64,000 bases of DNA from Cardiocondyla obscurior (GCF_019399895.1 NC_091872.1:7014395-7078394), one strand, 5' to 3'. Counted from the stretch's first letter, positions 14,301-27,755 are shown. Numbers and translations are program-made. Notes: generated by a model from the sequence alone, not told the origin.

Positions 14301-17165
14301 CTTCCCAGAAGTCGAGGCACCGATTACCACGACGTTGCATCCGTATCACATGGATTCTTCCGAGACGCAAGACAACGTAACGATGTCACTGCTTAACGCG
14401 ATAACAAGACCAGAATTCTCTTGGCATTACGTTCGCTGTCCACCAGAGAACGAGTGCGAAAACGGTCACCACACGTGCTCGCCGAAGAGTGAAAAATGTT
14501 TTGACCTCGAAGAAGGCTTTGAGTGTAAATGCGGAGACGGATACAAAACCGAAAATACCTGGGGGACCGACTTCGGCAAGAAGATCTGCGTGCCGATGTG
14601 CACACAGGGCTGCGTCAGAGGTACGTGCGTGAAGCCTGATCTGTGTCGCTGTGACTTCGGTTACGTTGGCTCAAATTGTTCCATTCAATGTCAGTGCAAC
14701 GGGCACAGCGACTGTGCCGGCCCGGACAAGCTGGACAACTGTACGAAATGTCATAACAACACGATGGGCAAGCAGTGTGAGAAGTGTCTGCCTCTATACG
14801 TCGGCAATCCTGCTGACAACGGCCAGTGTGTACCGTGTCTGGAATACTGCAACGGGCATACTCGGATCTGTATCAACGACAGCATGACTGTGCCCGATCC
14901 GAATTCGGTGGACAAGATGTCGATAGAGAAGCTGAGCAAGCAGCTGGGCGAGGGACCAGTGGCGAAGGCAAAGTGTATCAACTGTGGGAACAATACAAGA
15001 GGCGACAAGTGCGGTGAGTGTATGACCGGCTACTTCCGAGGTACGGAGGATCTTCGAGATGTCTGCCGACCTTGCGAGTGCCATGGCCATGGCTTTACGT
15101 GCGATCCGGTGACCGGGGAGAAATGCAACTGCGGCAACAACACCGAAAGCGAGCCATCCTGCATCAGCGGGCCTATTAAAGGCACCAACACCGGCGGCAC
15201 GCCGTGTTGGATGGTACAATGCAGTAAGTGCAGAGAAAACTACGCCGGCACCCCGACTATGGGCCATCAGTGCTACAAAACCGTCACGGTCGATAATAAA
15301 ATGTGTTTCGACTCGAAATTAATAGGTAAGCTGCCATGTAAATGAGACTGAAATTTCACGCAACGATTATTGATACATTCAACGCATAAAAATCATTATA
15401 AAAGATTTTTTGTATAGTATTTTTTAATTTTTTTTTAATTTAATTTAATTTATTTTTCTTTTTTTTAATAGTTTACCTAAAGACTTACTTGTAATGAAAC
15501 TTCTTTAAAAATCAATTTTATACCTTTTCATAAATATAAATATTAACATTGTTATTAATCGATACTGTTTTAATTAAATATATCACTATCACGACTTCAC
15601 TTCATTCTGTATGTTATACTCACGCATTATTTCGGTCAAGTAATTGTTTCTCTTCAAAATGCAACGTTCTATTTTATCTGGAGCATTTTACGGTTCGTAT
15701 CCTTTCTATTCTCTACGCTGTTCGATATTCTATTGCTTTTTACGCATCGAAAATCAAATGCTTTATAGCGTTTCTTTATTTCAGACGAGTGCAAGGCGAA
15801 GCCAAAGGCCCTGAATCCTGGAGAAACCGTTTTTTATATGGTGCAGCCGCGATTCATGAACGTGGACATCAGAGTGCTAGTGGATGTCACTCAAGGTGCT
15901 TTGGATCTGTTTCTGAGTCCTCGGGATGATTCTTTCGTCGTCACTTTGAATTCAACAACTGGATATCAAGACGTACGACTGTTTTATTTTATCTTAACAC
16001 TTTCAAATTATTTTACCTGTGTCATCAAAAAAATTAGTTAATTTTCAATAATATATATATGTATATATACATATATTAGGACGAGTCATAAATAACTTCC
16101 GATGCAGCTAATATAATCTATTGATAAAAAAACGGAAGTTATTTATGACTCGACCTAATATATATTTTTTAAATACATTTAATAATTTTTTTTCTACTAG
16201 TATTAAAATCGATAATTATCTGCATTAAATATCTCATATTTAATAGATAAAAAAATATTTTTGTGCTTATAAATTTTATTCTACATTAACTTGTTTGTTT
16301 AAAAAGTGAAGTACCTATGTGTGATAGTGTGTAACATTCACAGGTCGAGCTAGATAGTAGATTCAGGTTGCGGCCTGACAAGTCTCTCGACAGATGGGTC
16401 GAGTTTCATCCTCACTTTGGAGCAGTTAACGACACCACCACGGAGTCACCCCGGTGGAACACCGGACCTCAGTATTACCTGATGGAGCACCAGCTCGTAG
16501 ACGATTTGGCCACCTTCCTGACGATCAACATGCGAAATACTTTTCTGGTGATTCGCAATCTGACGAATCGACTCGTGCTGACGTTACCGCAAGACAAACA
16601 CGAGCTGGGCCAAACGAAATTTCACATCGCGCTACGAGCAATTGACCCAGCGACTTCGGATCCAAACAAGCGTGCCGCATACGGGATGATCTTCTTTCGT
16701 CAGGATCAGCTGCACATCGACCTGTTTGTTTTTTTCTCGTGCTTCTTCTCCTGCTTCTTTTTGTTCTTGTCAGCGTGCGTGGTCGCCTGGAAAGCAAAGC
16801 AGACAGCGGATCTGCGCCGGGCCCGACGCCGTCATGTTGTGGAGATGCTGCATATGGCGAAGCGACCGTTCGCCTCCGCGACAATACTCTACGATCGGGA
16901 TGGCGGCGAGTGTAGCCCGAGCTCGCCGCAACGTAAGGGCAGGCGAGGCAAGCACGTGAGTTTTCACAGTGACGTGAGACCCGTGGCCGTAGAGCCCACC
17001 GACGACGGCGTCGCGGCGGTGGCGACAGTGTTCATCAGGCTACCCGGTGGCCATCAAGCGCCCGTTAAGTTGGCCCTGGGGAGTTCGCTGATACTCTTAA
17101 CCAGAGTTTATCCGGTTAATAGCAGAGTATTTCTAAGACGTAGAAATAGCCACGCGACGAACTGA
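5376..17165 (+). CDS. MEGF8: Multiple EGF-like domains protein 8 (MEGF8), 15 exons, 3031 aa
   Basis: Single-pass surface protein. Family knowledge: with an E3 ligase partner it tunes Hedgehog receptor levels, and it acts in left-right and neuronal patterning. Exons: 5376-5580, 5657-5820, 5951-6228, 6322-6506, 6626-6947, 7237-7475, 7813-8046, 8179-8466, 8675-8812, 8909-9153, 9239-9856, 9964-11193, 11386-15325, 15785-15972, 16344-17165. They sum to 9096 nt in frame with GT-AG borders. Order seen: signal peptide, CUB, two EGF, first kelch propeller (about 220-750, with a large insert), PSI repeats, calcium-binding EGF, laminin-EGF, second CUB, EGF pair, second kelch propeller, PSI repeats, EGF/laminin-EGF, membrane-proximal beta domain. 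A transmembrane helix at about 2884-2907 (IDLFVFFSCFFSCFF core) precedes a tail with MAKRPFA and EPTDDGVAAVATVF, both close to the vertebrate tail. The ATG at 5376 has an in-frame TGA at 5358. At 3031 aa it is slightly longer than the human protein (about 2800 aa). Confidence 0.96.
16070..16164. mobile_element. Palindromic mariner-type MITE in the last MEGF8 intron
   Basis: Two arms, 16071-16101 and 16133-16163, are inverted copies about 31 nt long with a single mismatch. The ends begin TTAGG after a TA-rich flank, as in mariner termini, and continue GTCATAAATAACTTCCG. The loop is about 31 nt. No transposase fits, so this is a non-autonomous foldback. It sits between exons 14 and 15 and does not disturb the splice sites. 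Confidence 0.75.
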
Positions 17166-20100
17166 ACCCACGTTTCTGTGGAACCTCGATTTCGACGGCT
17201 TTCGGGTTCCACACATCGTACACCAATAATTCCATCGAACTCTTCTCGAACGTCGATAAGAGTCACCGATGTTTGAACAATTCACTACGGAGTTATAATA
17301 GAACGTAGGTTAATGTAATGGACCGGGAATTAGTATATAGGTTTAACGGGCACCCTCCCTTTTTGAGACCGTTTTAATATGATAAAAATGATGCATGAGT
17401 TGAACTCAGGATAAAAGTACATTCTGTAAAATTTGACGTAAAGAAATTCATATTAAGAAAGAAGTTCGAATTCTTCTAAACTGTATAAGTAATATTCACT
17501 GGATCCAAGGATCTTATATCGTAGATCTACGAATCGAGCAATTATACATATATTTTTTTTTAATTAGGGATTAATATTGTACAAGTAGAGCGAGTCGCAG
17601 CCCGTTCGCACGTTTTCAGATCGGGCTGTTACGGGAGAAGGATCGATAAGGTTATTTAATCTAAGCATAATATATTGCCGTATACCATTCCATGACGAGA
17701 CTGTACGTTTGTATATACAACAATCTGTAATTATATATTAATTCGTACTTTATACATTTTTAGAAGCGTAGAAAGATTTTACGAGACGTGGCTTCACGTC
17801 ATGGAACATCCGTTCTCAAACGCAGGTGAAATCGATGTCGCGTGATTCGTGTCGGTTGAACGAACAGTATTAGAATTGTTGATTAGAGACGGAGCTCAAC
17901 GATGTGTGCGTTAACAAGGTTCCTATGCCAAATTGAATAGAATGAATACGCGTTGAGCGTCCTAATATAATAATAATATATTATTTATCGTAAGTGGGTG
18001 AAGGCAAACGAGCGAGAAGTTTTAGTTGTGGAAGAAATGTACATATACACGCGAAAGTTGCGAATGCGTATTGCAAACTTTTATATTAACCGGCATCACT
18101 TGCGTACTGGTTCAAAGACACTTATGCTCGGTAAGGTAATTTTTGTCAGAGATAACGATTAATGTATATTAATCAAAAAACGTGTAGGTAACGTGAATGT
18201 TCAACGATATTGGCGTTAACGTGCTTAATCTTTATCGTCCAAGGCACAAAAATGGGATAAACACAATGTGAACTCGTTTTATTGAATCTTTATAAAAATC
18301 GCCGAGTTTTTTACGTTTGGTTTTTAAATCAAGCATCGAATCTCCGAGACGTTTGTTAACAATCAGCGACCTATCGAAACACTTCCGTTTTTAGATTTGT
18401 TTGAATTTTTATAGATTATTTGAACGTGTGCGTAAAATAACAGATAGAAGAGTAGATTAAGTGGCTTGTCGTTATTTTTTTTTTTTTTTTTTTTTTGGTA
18501 TTGTAACATAACATTATTAAATTATAATTGTAATGAGTAATTCATACCTGAGAGATTTTTGATCTCGCAGAGTCGACGTGTCATCTCTTTGTTATTCCAT
18601 TTTTGTGTTCCGTTTATTTCCGAAGTAGAGTAACGGTATCGAGTAGTGAAGTGAGAATGTAAAGGCCTCATTTATGTGCACGCGTTTTTCTGTTGCATAT
18701 CACATAAACGAGGCATATGTGAGCCAAATGCTCCGTACGTCATCAAGTTGTTGAAAGAACGCACGAGTGCTCCTCGACCAGAAAATAACGTTCGTTGATT
18801 AATTGTTAAGCGGACACATCGGCGATACGACGCGACCAATCTGTTGAATCTCAAACTTTTCTTGTCACAAAAGTCTCGTCACTACGCCACAACGCGAACG
18901 GGCTCTTATGTCACAATACGTTTCATGTTAGGTACAACTGCCTGTTTGTTGCAGTTCCTCTCTCTCTCTCTCTCTCTTTCTTTTATTTTTTTATTATTTT
19001 TTTTGTTTTTTTGCGATATATATCTAAATATGTAGATCTGAAAATCCCAACACGATCTTTATCGCAAAAGAAACGATCTTTATAATTATTAAACAATTAC
19101 GAAAACTTGAATGTAAAAGTCTTTAATAAGGAGGGACTAGATTTTATGCCTTGAGAAGTGCCTCGAATTGAATTAAATTAAAAATTGTAATTCTCTCGAA
19201 TAAAAATTAAAAAAATCAGGTACTTGTGAGTGCATGAGATTGTGTAATTGAACCAAACATTATGGATTCTGAGATTTGTATAGAATCAGCTTTATAAATT
19301 GCAAAAACAAATTATTTTAAAAATAAATTTTTTAATATGCCGTGTTAATGTGATATCGGATGTTTCTGAAAGTAAAACTTAAGGGATCCGTTAACATATC
19401 TGTTAACATATCTGTTGTGGGAGATCGTTTTTGGATATTCGGTGATCTAAGATATATATACGTGCATTGATTTTTCAATTTTCAATATTTGATTTTCCTG
19501 TAGATCCTTCGAAGCTGAATGAACGTTGAGGTTTAAAGTTCCTTCAAACCCTATATAAACTTTGAGAAAGCAACCTGTGTACATTCTAAGGATCTGCAGA
19601 GGATCAAAAAGATTGTTAAAAGGGAAAGGATTCAAGCTACTATTTTTACATTCGCGTAAAGTCACAAAGAATTGTTAATTAATTAATTTTATTCGTTTAT
19701 TTGCGTGCACGAGCTATCGCGCTGTTCTAAAATACTCATCTGCGTGGTGCCGTGTAAAGCATGTAAATTCGATCAATGCCTATTTTCATCAATAAGGAGA
19801 ACCTTTGATCCCGGATGTTTACTCTCTTTTTTTCAGTTTTAAGAATTGGAATAAAATAAAAAGTAAATTAAATTAAAATTAATCCGTATTGGTAAAAATG
19901 GGTGTGAATATACAGAATCGACAGTATATGTACATTTATATAGGTTTACATGCATAGAGAGATATATTATACATATACACATACACTGTTTCCCATTTAT
20001 TTCAAAACTCAGATAATTCTTATTTGCAACATCATTGTATCTCTCTTCAACATTTATTAAACTACAAAAATAGAGTGATGTCACAAATGAGAATTATCTG

Positions 20101-21515
20101 GACTCTGTTATAAATGGAAAACAGTAATATTGAAAGATATAAGAGTATAAATACAAGACCGGTAAATGTATAATTTTTTGGTTGTACAGATCTCTCTAAG
20201 TTTTATTTTCGAAATAATTCTATTTTGTATATTATTATTACATCGCGTCGTTGACTGCAAAGAGCGATAATCTTTCAATGTCGGCATTGTAGGAAAAAGG
20301 AAGGAGCAAAGGTGATCGAGAACGTGCCGCTTGGACAAAGGTATAGGTTGTGAAAAGAAGAAAAAAAAGTGGAAAAGTCAGAAAATAAAGAATCGTGTCA
20401 ATGTCTGTCGGACATTTGACATAAAAGTGCAAATCATTTTCTAGTTCGTGCCGTGAGGAAAAAATGTAAGGTTGTGCAAACGATGATTAATAAATTGTAT
20501 TGCAGAAGCTTTAATAAACATACGTAAAACCGAAACCATTGTCCTACCTGTTAATCCTACCTGTTACCCAACAAATGTAAAATTACGCTAAAAAAAAATT
20601 GCTTGGTAACATCGTTCGGTTAGTGAGTTCTGAAAAAATCCACTACGAATCGCCACCGGTGTGGTCCGAGCGTCGTTCCCGCCAATTTTAGAGCAACCAT
20701 TACAAAAAAGGCGTGGTCTACGAATTGGCGAAAAACAATGCCACGAAATCCCGGGATTGACGAACTTGTCATCTTGATTAAGTTTAATTTCTCGGTCATT
20801 TAAATAGGCGTATGATTAAATTACCGTTTTTCTTTTAAGGTGATTGAGAAATAAATAATATTTTTTCGATTATTAATGTATTTTTTAATAGCAAGAAATA
20901 AATAATCGAAAAATAGCGGCACTGAAACGATTTTTTGTAGCACAGCTGGTCGCATTTCTCTCGTTTATCTTACTTGACGCCGCGAGAGTAATAACTTTAA
21001 AAAAAATATATAATTGATGTCCGAATTTACATTTAAATTATATTTAAAGAAACGAGAGGTGCTGAAGTACCATTTAACAATAAGATACATGAGTCCATAG
21101 TCTAAAGTTTTAAAGTGTACATAAATATAGCTAAAAAAAATAATAAATCAACGAATCTCTTATTCGTAATTATAATGTATATTTTATAAAATGTTTATAA
21201 GTGTGATGTAATCACATCTTTAATTATTCTACAAATAGAAAAAATATTTTTTTTACAATGCATAATCTTAGAAATATAAAAATATATTTAAATATATGTA
21301 TGTACATTCATATGTATCCACACACCATAATAATTTATCATTTTTATATTTTAATCAATATTTTATATGCGATATGAAAGACAGAATACTATCTATAATT
21401 ATGTAGAAAAAGATATAGAATAAATACATATTTTTGTATTCTATTTTTATATCTTTTCACATACTACTTTTATACCTTTTATTTTACTTGTAATAGATTC
21501 TATAATATATACTTT
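17166..21515. other. Intergenic region between the 3' ends of MEGF8 and ABCD1
   Basis: MEGF8 (plus) and ABCD1 (minus) converge here, so most of this DNA should be 3' UTR and spacer. 17166-18530 is only moderately AT-rich and is probably the MEGF8 3' UTR, although the poly(A) site cannot be fixed. Also present are a poly(T) run near 18475-18496, a TC dinucleotide run near 18958-18979, a foldback repeat at 19985-20125 and a small GC-rich patch at about 20620-20800. No further protein-coding gene is supported. Confidence 0.6.
19985..20125. mobile_element. Foldback MITE with arms of about 55-60 bp
   Basis: The left arm begins ACTGTTTCCCATTTAT and continues through CAGATAATTCTTATTTG. The right arm, read in reverse, gives ACTGTTTTCCATTTAT and CAGATAATTCTCATTTG, with a few mismatches and a loop of about 25-30 nt. 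This is a long imperfect inverted repeat without coding capacity, typical of a non-autonomous DNA transposon. A microRNA-like hairpin is a less likely alternative. Confidence 0.65.
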
Positions 21516-24500
21516 TCAACTAATTCCAACGTAGGTATCTTCTGGATGTGTATCACGCAGCTCCTACAAACAAAATTAATAAATATTAAAATTATAAAAA
21601 AAAAATAATTTACTAAATATAAAAATATATTTGTGTTTGTGACGGATAAAAACTTAACGTTTTGAACTAATTAAAAAAAAAAAAAAATTTTGCATTATAT
21701 AAATAAAGCTATAACATACATGCAACATATGATAGTGGCTAGTCTTTGCTTTTTCTTGCTCCACTTCCTCTTTACTTGCTTCTCGATTTGATAATATGGA
21801 TAGCCCGTCCGCATTCAGCGGGCCGAAGGTCCACCCACCTTCACCATCAAACTTCAATAATAATTTGTGATATTTAGCGAGCGACGCCACTCGGTGAGTG
21901 ATGGTTAACAAAGTGATTCCCTTTTTCTTCGCGGTTTCGTACATTATTCCTTCAGCTTCAAGGCTGACAGCGCTTGTGCATTCATCTAACAAAGCGTACT
22001 GTGGAGCGTGATAAAAGAGGCGCGTCATTGCGAGTCGTTGCTTCTCGCCACCGGATAGAGTAGAGTCCCAATCGCCGAGAGCATCGAAACCTTCTGGTTC
22101 TCGTTCCACAATACTTCGTAAATCCACATCATCCAGCAATTGTAATAATTCTTCGTCCGAACCACTTTCCAACCTGCAACAACATAACATATATACATCT
22201 TTTCAATATATTTTTATGTATCTAAAGTACAAAACTGTTAAGAAAAAGTTTATTATTAGGTTCAAAGTATATTATAAAATATACAATTAATTATAATGTA
22301 ACTAATCATATAATTAAAAATATAATTAACTGAATTAAGTGGGATAATTTAACATAAATCTATTTTAATTTTTATTGTTAATAAAATCAGCAAATAAAAA
22401 TATGTATTAAATATATTAAATATAATTATAATAATAATAAAAAATATATATGGAACCTAGAATGCGCTGGATAAATGATTTGATCTCGAAGACAACCCAC
22501 TGTCATATACGGCTTTTGTGGGATATAAAATAAAGCAGGCCTGCCGTGTTCGGAAGAACTTCTTTCGATTGGCCTGATAAGAGTTCCATCATACACCGGC
22601 CAAAGACCGGAAATGACACGGAAGAGAGAACTTTTACCGCAGCCATTGGGTCCAGTGATTAGAAGATGATCGCCTGGCTTTATCTAATAATGCCATTAAA
22701 TATGCAAATATAACATATACCAATGTAAAGAAAATATAATAATAATAATACTGTATACGGACGCACGTAAAGAAGAAGGATAAATGTGTACTTGTCATAT
22801 TTAAAAAATGTAAACGTAATTTAAAAAATGTTAAAATAAATAATAAAAAGTACAATAAAAATATAATAATATAAATACAAAAACCATAAGAATTTTACGA
22901 TTACATCGTTCTGAAAGTGAACATTGGAATATAATTACACTTTTTACGTATATTTAAAATATATAATAATTACTTACGTGGATTGTTAGATTAGGTACAA
23001 TTATTTCGCAATTAGGCGTAACTATCGGGACGTTAATTAAACTTATACTGCCATCCGTACTTTCACGAACAATTCCTGGCAAACAATAAGCAAATCAATA
23101 TGTAATAATACGATGCCACTGTTAGAAGAATTAGAGATTTACTTAACATAACTTACCTTTTATTATGGGAGTGCCGTTATTAAATTCAATGACTTTTTCT
23201 ACGAGTTGTTGAGTGTTACCGTTTGGAAGGGATCTTGATGGACTACTGGTGACGACATTTCTCTTGTACTTGCAAAGCGCTGCGTCTTTAAATACATCTA
23301 ACATTTCGCTAACACGTGCTGCATATCCTGCCAACGCGACTAACTCCTACAAGATTTAATAAATCTCAGATTAATGTATGTCATAAGCGCGTATTAAAAA
23401 TTTTAAGATTCAACGAGGTTATCATGTAATAATTCTATTTCTGTTCGGAAACTGTAGTTACCGAACAGATACATAACAACTCCCCAGATTAATTTTTTGT
23501 AAGTATAAAGATTTACCAAATTAATAAGAATTAAAATACGTACTTTATAAGACGACATAAGTCGTTCAACAGCATCGGCTCCCGAGCTTAGAAGATTTTT
23601 TGAAGTGGTGAGATATCGTGTCCTCTCACTCACGCCACCTAATTATTATACGTCATTATTCATTAAGTTTCGTTCTTTTCTTCACTACTTTACAATATAT
23701 ATAAATATATACAGATGTAAAATAAGTACTAAAATACAATTTAAACAATTTTATAGTGTTGCAAAGTGTTTTGTTTAAAAAATTAATGCATTATCGTACG
23801 TACCGTCACCGTCTGAATTAATCATCCCTCTTTCCGATGATATAGCCGTGTTGTAAAGCAACGGCATTGCGATAACGAAAAGTCCCGTACCAGACCACAC
23901 GTATTTCATCAGGAACTGTTCTAGCATCACATACCATAGTTTAACAGCGAGAATACGATGCAAATGTGATACCAACGATTTATACGCGGAACTTATATAA
24001 CGGTGCTCCGTATCATGACCCGCGTAGAATGCAATTTCTTCTGCGTGCGCACTGATACGTGCATGTGCTTCTCTCAATTTCCCACGTCGCGACGCTTCCT
24101 CGGCAACCAATTGACCGAACTTCGGTGAGGCAAAACGTAGAACTTGTCCAGTCAAAGCAATAACTCCTGCCGCTAATAATGGTCCTAGATAACAAAACAG
24201 AGTTTAAAAAATCGAGATCTAAAAGTATAATTTATTAATAATATTCATAATTCAAATTAATGTAGAAATATGTGTGGAAATCAGGTTTACTAAATAAATC
24301 AGTTTAGTTGAAGCTGAAAAGTGGTTTTTACCTGGAATCGTTTTTGCACCCATTTTATGTGAAAATGAGATAAGCGCTATACCAACTAAGGCACAGTCTA
24401 GTAATGGTTTTGTTAAACTAGAATACAGATGCGCTACAGAACTGGCTAGCTCCGACAAGTCATCCGTCAGTCTTTGCTCAGCGCCGCCAAGCCTAGTATC

Positions 24501-25374
24501 TAAAGCTGATACCCTATAATAAGTCTGTTGACTCAGGTACATCTTGTAGGCATGTTTCACCAGACGCTCCCTGCAAAAACGATTAAAAGAGATTAGATTG
24601 TACATATTAAACAAATAATGTTCTATCTAATCCGAATAAAAGAAAATTCTTTCAAATATTTTTTCAACAATTTTGATTTCAATTAAATTTCAAATTAAAA
24701 TTAAGAGCGTACGTCGATTAGATTTGCAATTTTTGCAAAAGTTTATTTACATACACCCATACAGCCGTGCATCCACGAGAGGAATAGCAGAATCGTACGT
24801 ACCTAAAGCTAAGCGCCAGTCGACCCTCGAGGTATCTGATAGCCGAGTTGACGAAGGTAGCGGGCAAAGCAATGGCGAACCATCTCGCGAGCATCAGACT
24901 AAAGCCGTGCACGTCTCGCAGGACAATCCTCTTGACAATCTGACCCTCCAACTCGGCGACGTACACCGAGAGAAAGGTTCTCGTGAGCAGCGTGAGCGTT
25001 GCGCACGCCAGCAATCCCATTTCTCGCGTACGCCATCCCGGTACCATAATCTTCAGCAGCATTATCAGCTGCCTGAAAAAATCCCGATCCAGTCCGACGG
25101 ACTGTCTCTGCTTCTTCCCCCTTCCGGCAGAATTGTCGGCTTGAAGATAGCCGCTTCGGGAAACGGCACTGCTGCCATTGTGTTTGGGACGGGTCTGCCG
25201 ACTCGCCTGACACGTCTGGGCGGACCGTTTGAAACATGTGAGAATGTGCGGATAGGTCAGTTTAAGGAGGTAAAGCGCAGTGGCTGCGCCGGCGACGCCA
25301 CGCGTTAGCGTTTCTTGTCGCACGCCGTAACGCGCGGACGCGCCGTCGATCAACTTCGAGAACACCGACGACAT
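21516..25374 (-). CDS. ABCD1: Peroxisomal ABC half-transporter, ABCD1/ABCD2 type (ALD protein), 9 exons, 767 aa
   Basis: Family role: a homodimerising or heterodimerising half-transporter that imports very-long-chain acyl-CoAs into peroxisomes for beta-oxidation. Exons, in transcription order: 25374-24803, 24570-24332, 24184-23804, 23638-23544, 23346-23157, 23075-22978, 22683-22457, 22173-21720, 21563-21516. They sum to 2304 nt, in frame. The N-terminal membrane domain carries the subfamily hallmarks TFVNSAIRYLEGRLALSFR and SPKFGQLVAEEASRRGKLR, plus EEIAFYAGHDTE and EQFLMKYVWSGTGL. The ATPase domain has Walker A GPNGCGKSS (536-544), signature LSGGEKQR (640-647), Walker B YALLDE (660-665) and the switch histidine THR (H694), all intact. 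The length matches human ABCD1 (745 aa). The C-terminal tail (about 715-767) is divergent. The start codon lies in a GC-rich exon just downstream of a CpG-rich promoter. Confidence 0.96.
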
Positions 25375-25950
25375 TCCTCGGCTCTGAGTCCTCGCGGGAC
25401 AGTTGCCAGGTTAGTCGATCCTGATTCCGCGCATCCCGCGCGCTCACGTAGATCGCGATGAGGACGCCGATGACGACGCATCTACGAAAGCTGCGAGATT
25501 CGGCCACGCTCCGCCGCCCTTTCTTTCTCCTCGTCGCGGTCCACGATGCACGTTAACGGCGCGCGAGAACGGTCCAAGTACGCGCTGATTACGCGTACGC
25601 ACGCACGCAACCAGTCGGGCCGGCCATCAGCTGGCAACTGGTGTTTCCCAGAAATCGCAGGCTTCACTTTCTCGCGCGGCACGCTGCCGAAACCACGCTC
25701 GCAAACACTCGCAAACGACGCTAACACGCGACGACGGAGGCACGAGAACTGCGGCGAGCCACGTCATATCGTGCCCCTGCAACTTCTAGCATCGTTCTTG
25801 CGCCCGACCCTCTCCACGACTCTCTCGTCTTTGACTCCTCGGCCCTCGCTTCTCCTTTCGGTTTCAACGCCTCGCGTTCGCAAACGGGTTCGACTCTTCC
25901 GTTCATTTGGCACTGACACGTAATCGATCGTCTTGATTTGAATAATAATA
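25375..25950 (-). promoter_or_regulatory. CpG-rich probable promoter and 5' UTR of ABCD1
   Basis: A GC- and CpG-rich block lies immediately 5' of the ABCD1 ATG on the minus strand and falls off to strongly AT-rich DNA at about 25960. The open frames in it on both strands (for example about 25546-25923 plus) show no recognisable domain and are explained by base composition. The transcription start cannot be placed. Confidence 0.55.
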
Positions 25951-27703
25951 AGCAATGCAGAAGGATCAGCGTTAACAAATTAAGCGGTTTGCATCTTCAC
26001 CTTGATACAACTTTGTTCGTTTTTATACAATTTTTTTTTTTCTTTTTTTTTTTTATTCTTTTAAATGAGAATTTTTCGACGCACTTTGACATTTTTGCGG
26101 AGATTTGAGCGACTTTGATGTTGTCGAAGTCACTGCAAATAACTTGCTAGTTTCAAGAACGTTTCACTTTCTAATCTTTGTGTCAGATTTTATGGTTCTA
26201 TAGTTTTTACAAGAAATTTTTCTTGAATTTTTAAGTCGTGCAGTATATAATTAGTCTGTTTCCCTTTTTTTTTTTCTTTTTTTTAATTATATAATTGGAA
26301 TTCGTAAGACCTCGATATTACTTCACAACAAGTATGTAACAAGAGTCTCCGAAGCTTTTGAAATTCGGTATTTCGCATATATAATACATGTTGCATTATG
26401 TAATCAGTCTATATTCGTCTAATTCTCCTCTCACTTCAACTCCATTTATAACATCTGCGATTCAGTAGAAATATAAGAAACGCACAAAGTATTAAAAGAA
26501 AAAAAAAGAAAGAAAGAAAGAAAAATAATAACGATATATATATACTTAATAATTGTCTGATCGTTAGATATAATAATATGCGATTTAATATTAAATTGAT
26601 TACATGTAATTTCTTTAATGTCACATTAATTTCATTGCTTGCTATAAAAATATTCAGACGACATATGCTAGTTTCACTTATGTTCCTTCAACGTATATAA
26701 AGTTTCGTAGTAAAATAAGCAAAAGTAATGAGAAACAATTTTATCTCGAAATTGAAAAAATTTATTTCGCACGCTTTTGCATTTTGAAAAAAATATAAAA
26801 AAACTATACAGCGGAAAGAAGTCTTCAGCGGCATCGCGTGATAATCGCAACATTTTAAATTACAATAAAATACTGCAGAAACATTTCAAAGACATGCGAT
26901 CGCCAACTTGATGTGTAGATGTGATACGACTTGCGAGTTACGTAAGTTTTTGAATACCTCGCAATATTTTATCCGAATAAGAATGTAAGTTTAACTTTAA
27001 AAAATGATTATTTAAATTGTAGGAGAAATATCCTTTATTTTGTAATTTTGATTGATTGGAAACTTGAATTTAATGTAAATGACAAAAGGAACATTTTTTC
27101 TGCCTTGACATTTCGAAAAGTAACGCATCTAAATTTGCATGTTGCGAAAAAGTTTTTTTTTTTTTTTGCTTTATAAATTGTTTGTCAAGAAAAATATTAA
27201 AACGATGTTTTTACATTGTGAAGAAATCTCCGAGTCCATCGGTCTACTATCTTCGAAGATTAGATACTGCACGTCATTCTTTTCGTCATCATTCGGATAA
27301 TTATATGCTTTATTCTGTGCTGTCATTTAAGCGTTCACTGAAGTTCTCTCATGTACTTTTTATTCTGTATCAGGAAGCAATGATTATTACTGCTATTTGC
27401 AAACTAGTTTTATGCAACGTCATGTATAGGCATATTGGAGAGTTTTCGTTCTGAGAAATAATAAATAATTAATCTAATTGTAGCATAATTATATGGTCAT
27501 TAATGAAAAATCCTAAATGATAATGCTTCGCTTAATGATATTGAAATCGGTAATAATAATAAAAAAAATAACTTCTCGTTTTGTAAAGATGTTATGGAAA
27601 TTGTTCATAAATATTATATTAAACAGACTATAAAAAAAATGATAAGGCGCAGTTGTCTTAAGAATTTTAGATTAATTATACATCTTCATTAGTTTTTCAG
27701 ATT

Positions 27704-27755
27704 TTTAATTGTCTATTGTTGTTTAATTGTCTATTGTTGTTTAATTGTCTATTGT
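27704..27755. repeat. 18-bp tandem repeat, about 2.9 copies
   Basis: The unit TTTAATTGTCTATTGTTG is repeated exactly at 27704-27721 and 27722-27739, with a truncated third copy to 27755. It is a local minisatellite with no evident function. Confidence 0.9.

Noticed and set aside
24673..25308. 211-codon plus-strand ORF opposite ABCD1 exon 1
   Set aside because: It is antisense to a well-conserved ABCD1 exon, carries no known domain and is explained by the GC-rich coding strand.
25546..25923. 125-codon ORF in the ABCD1 promoter island
   Set aside because: The composition is Arg/Ser/Leu-rich as expected of CpG islands, and no homology was recognised.
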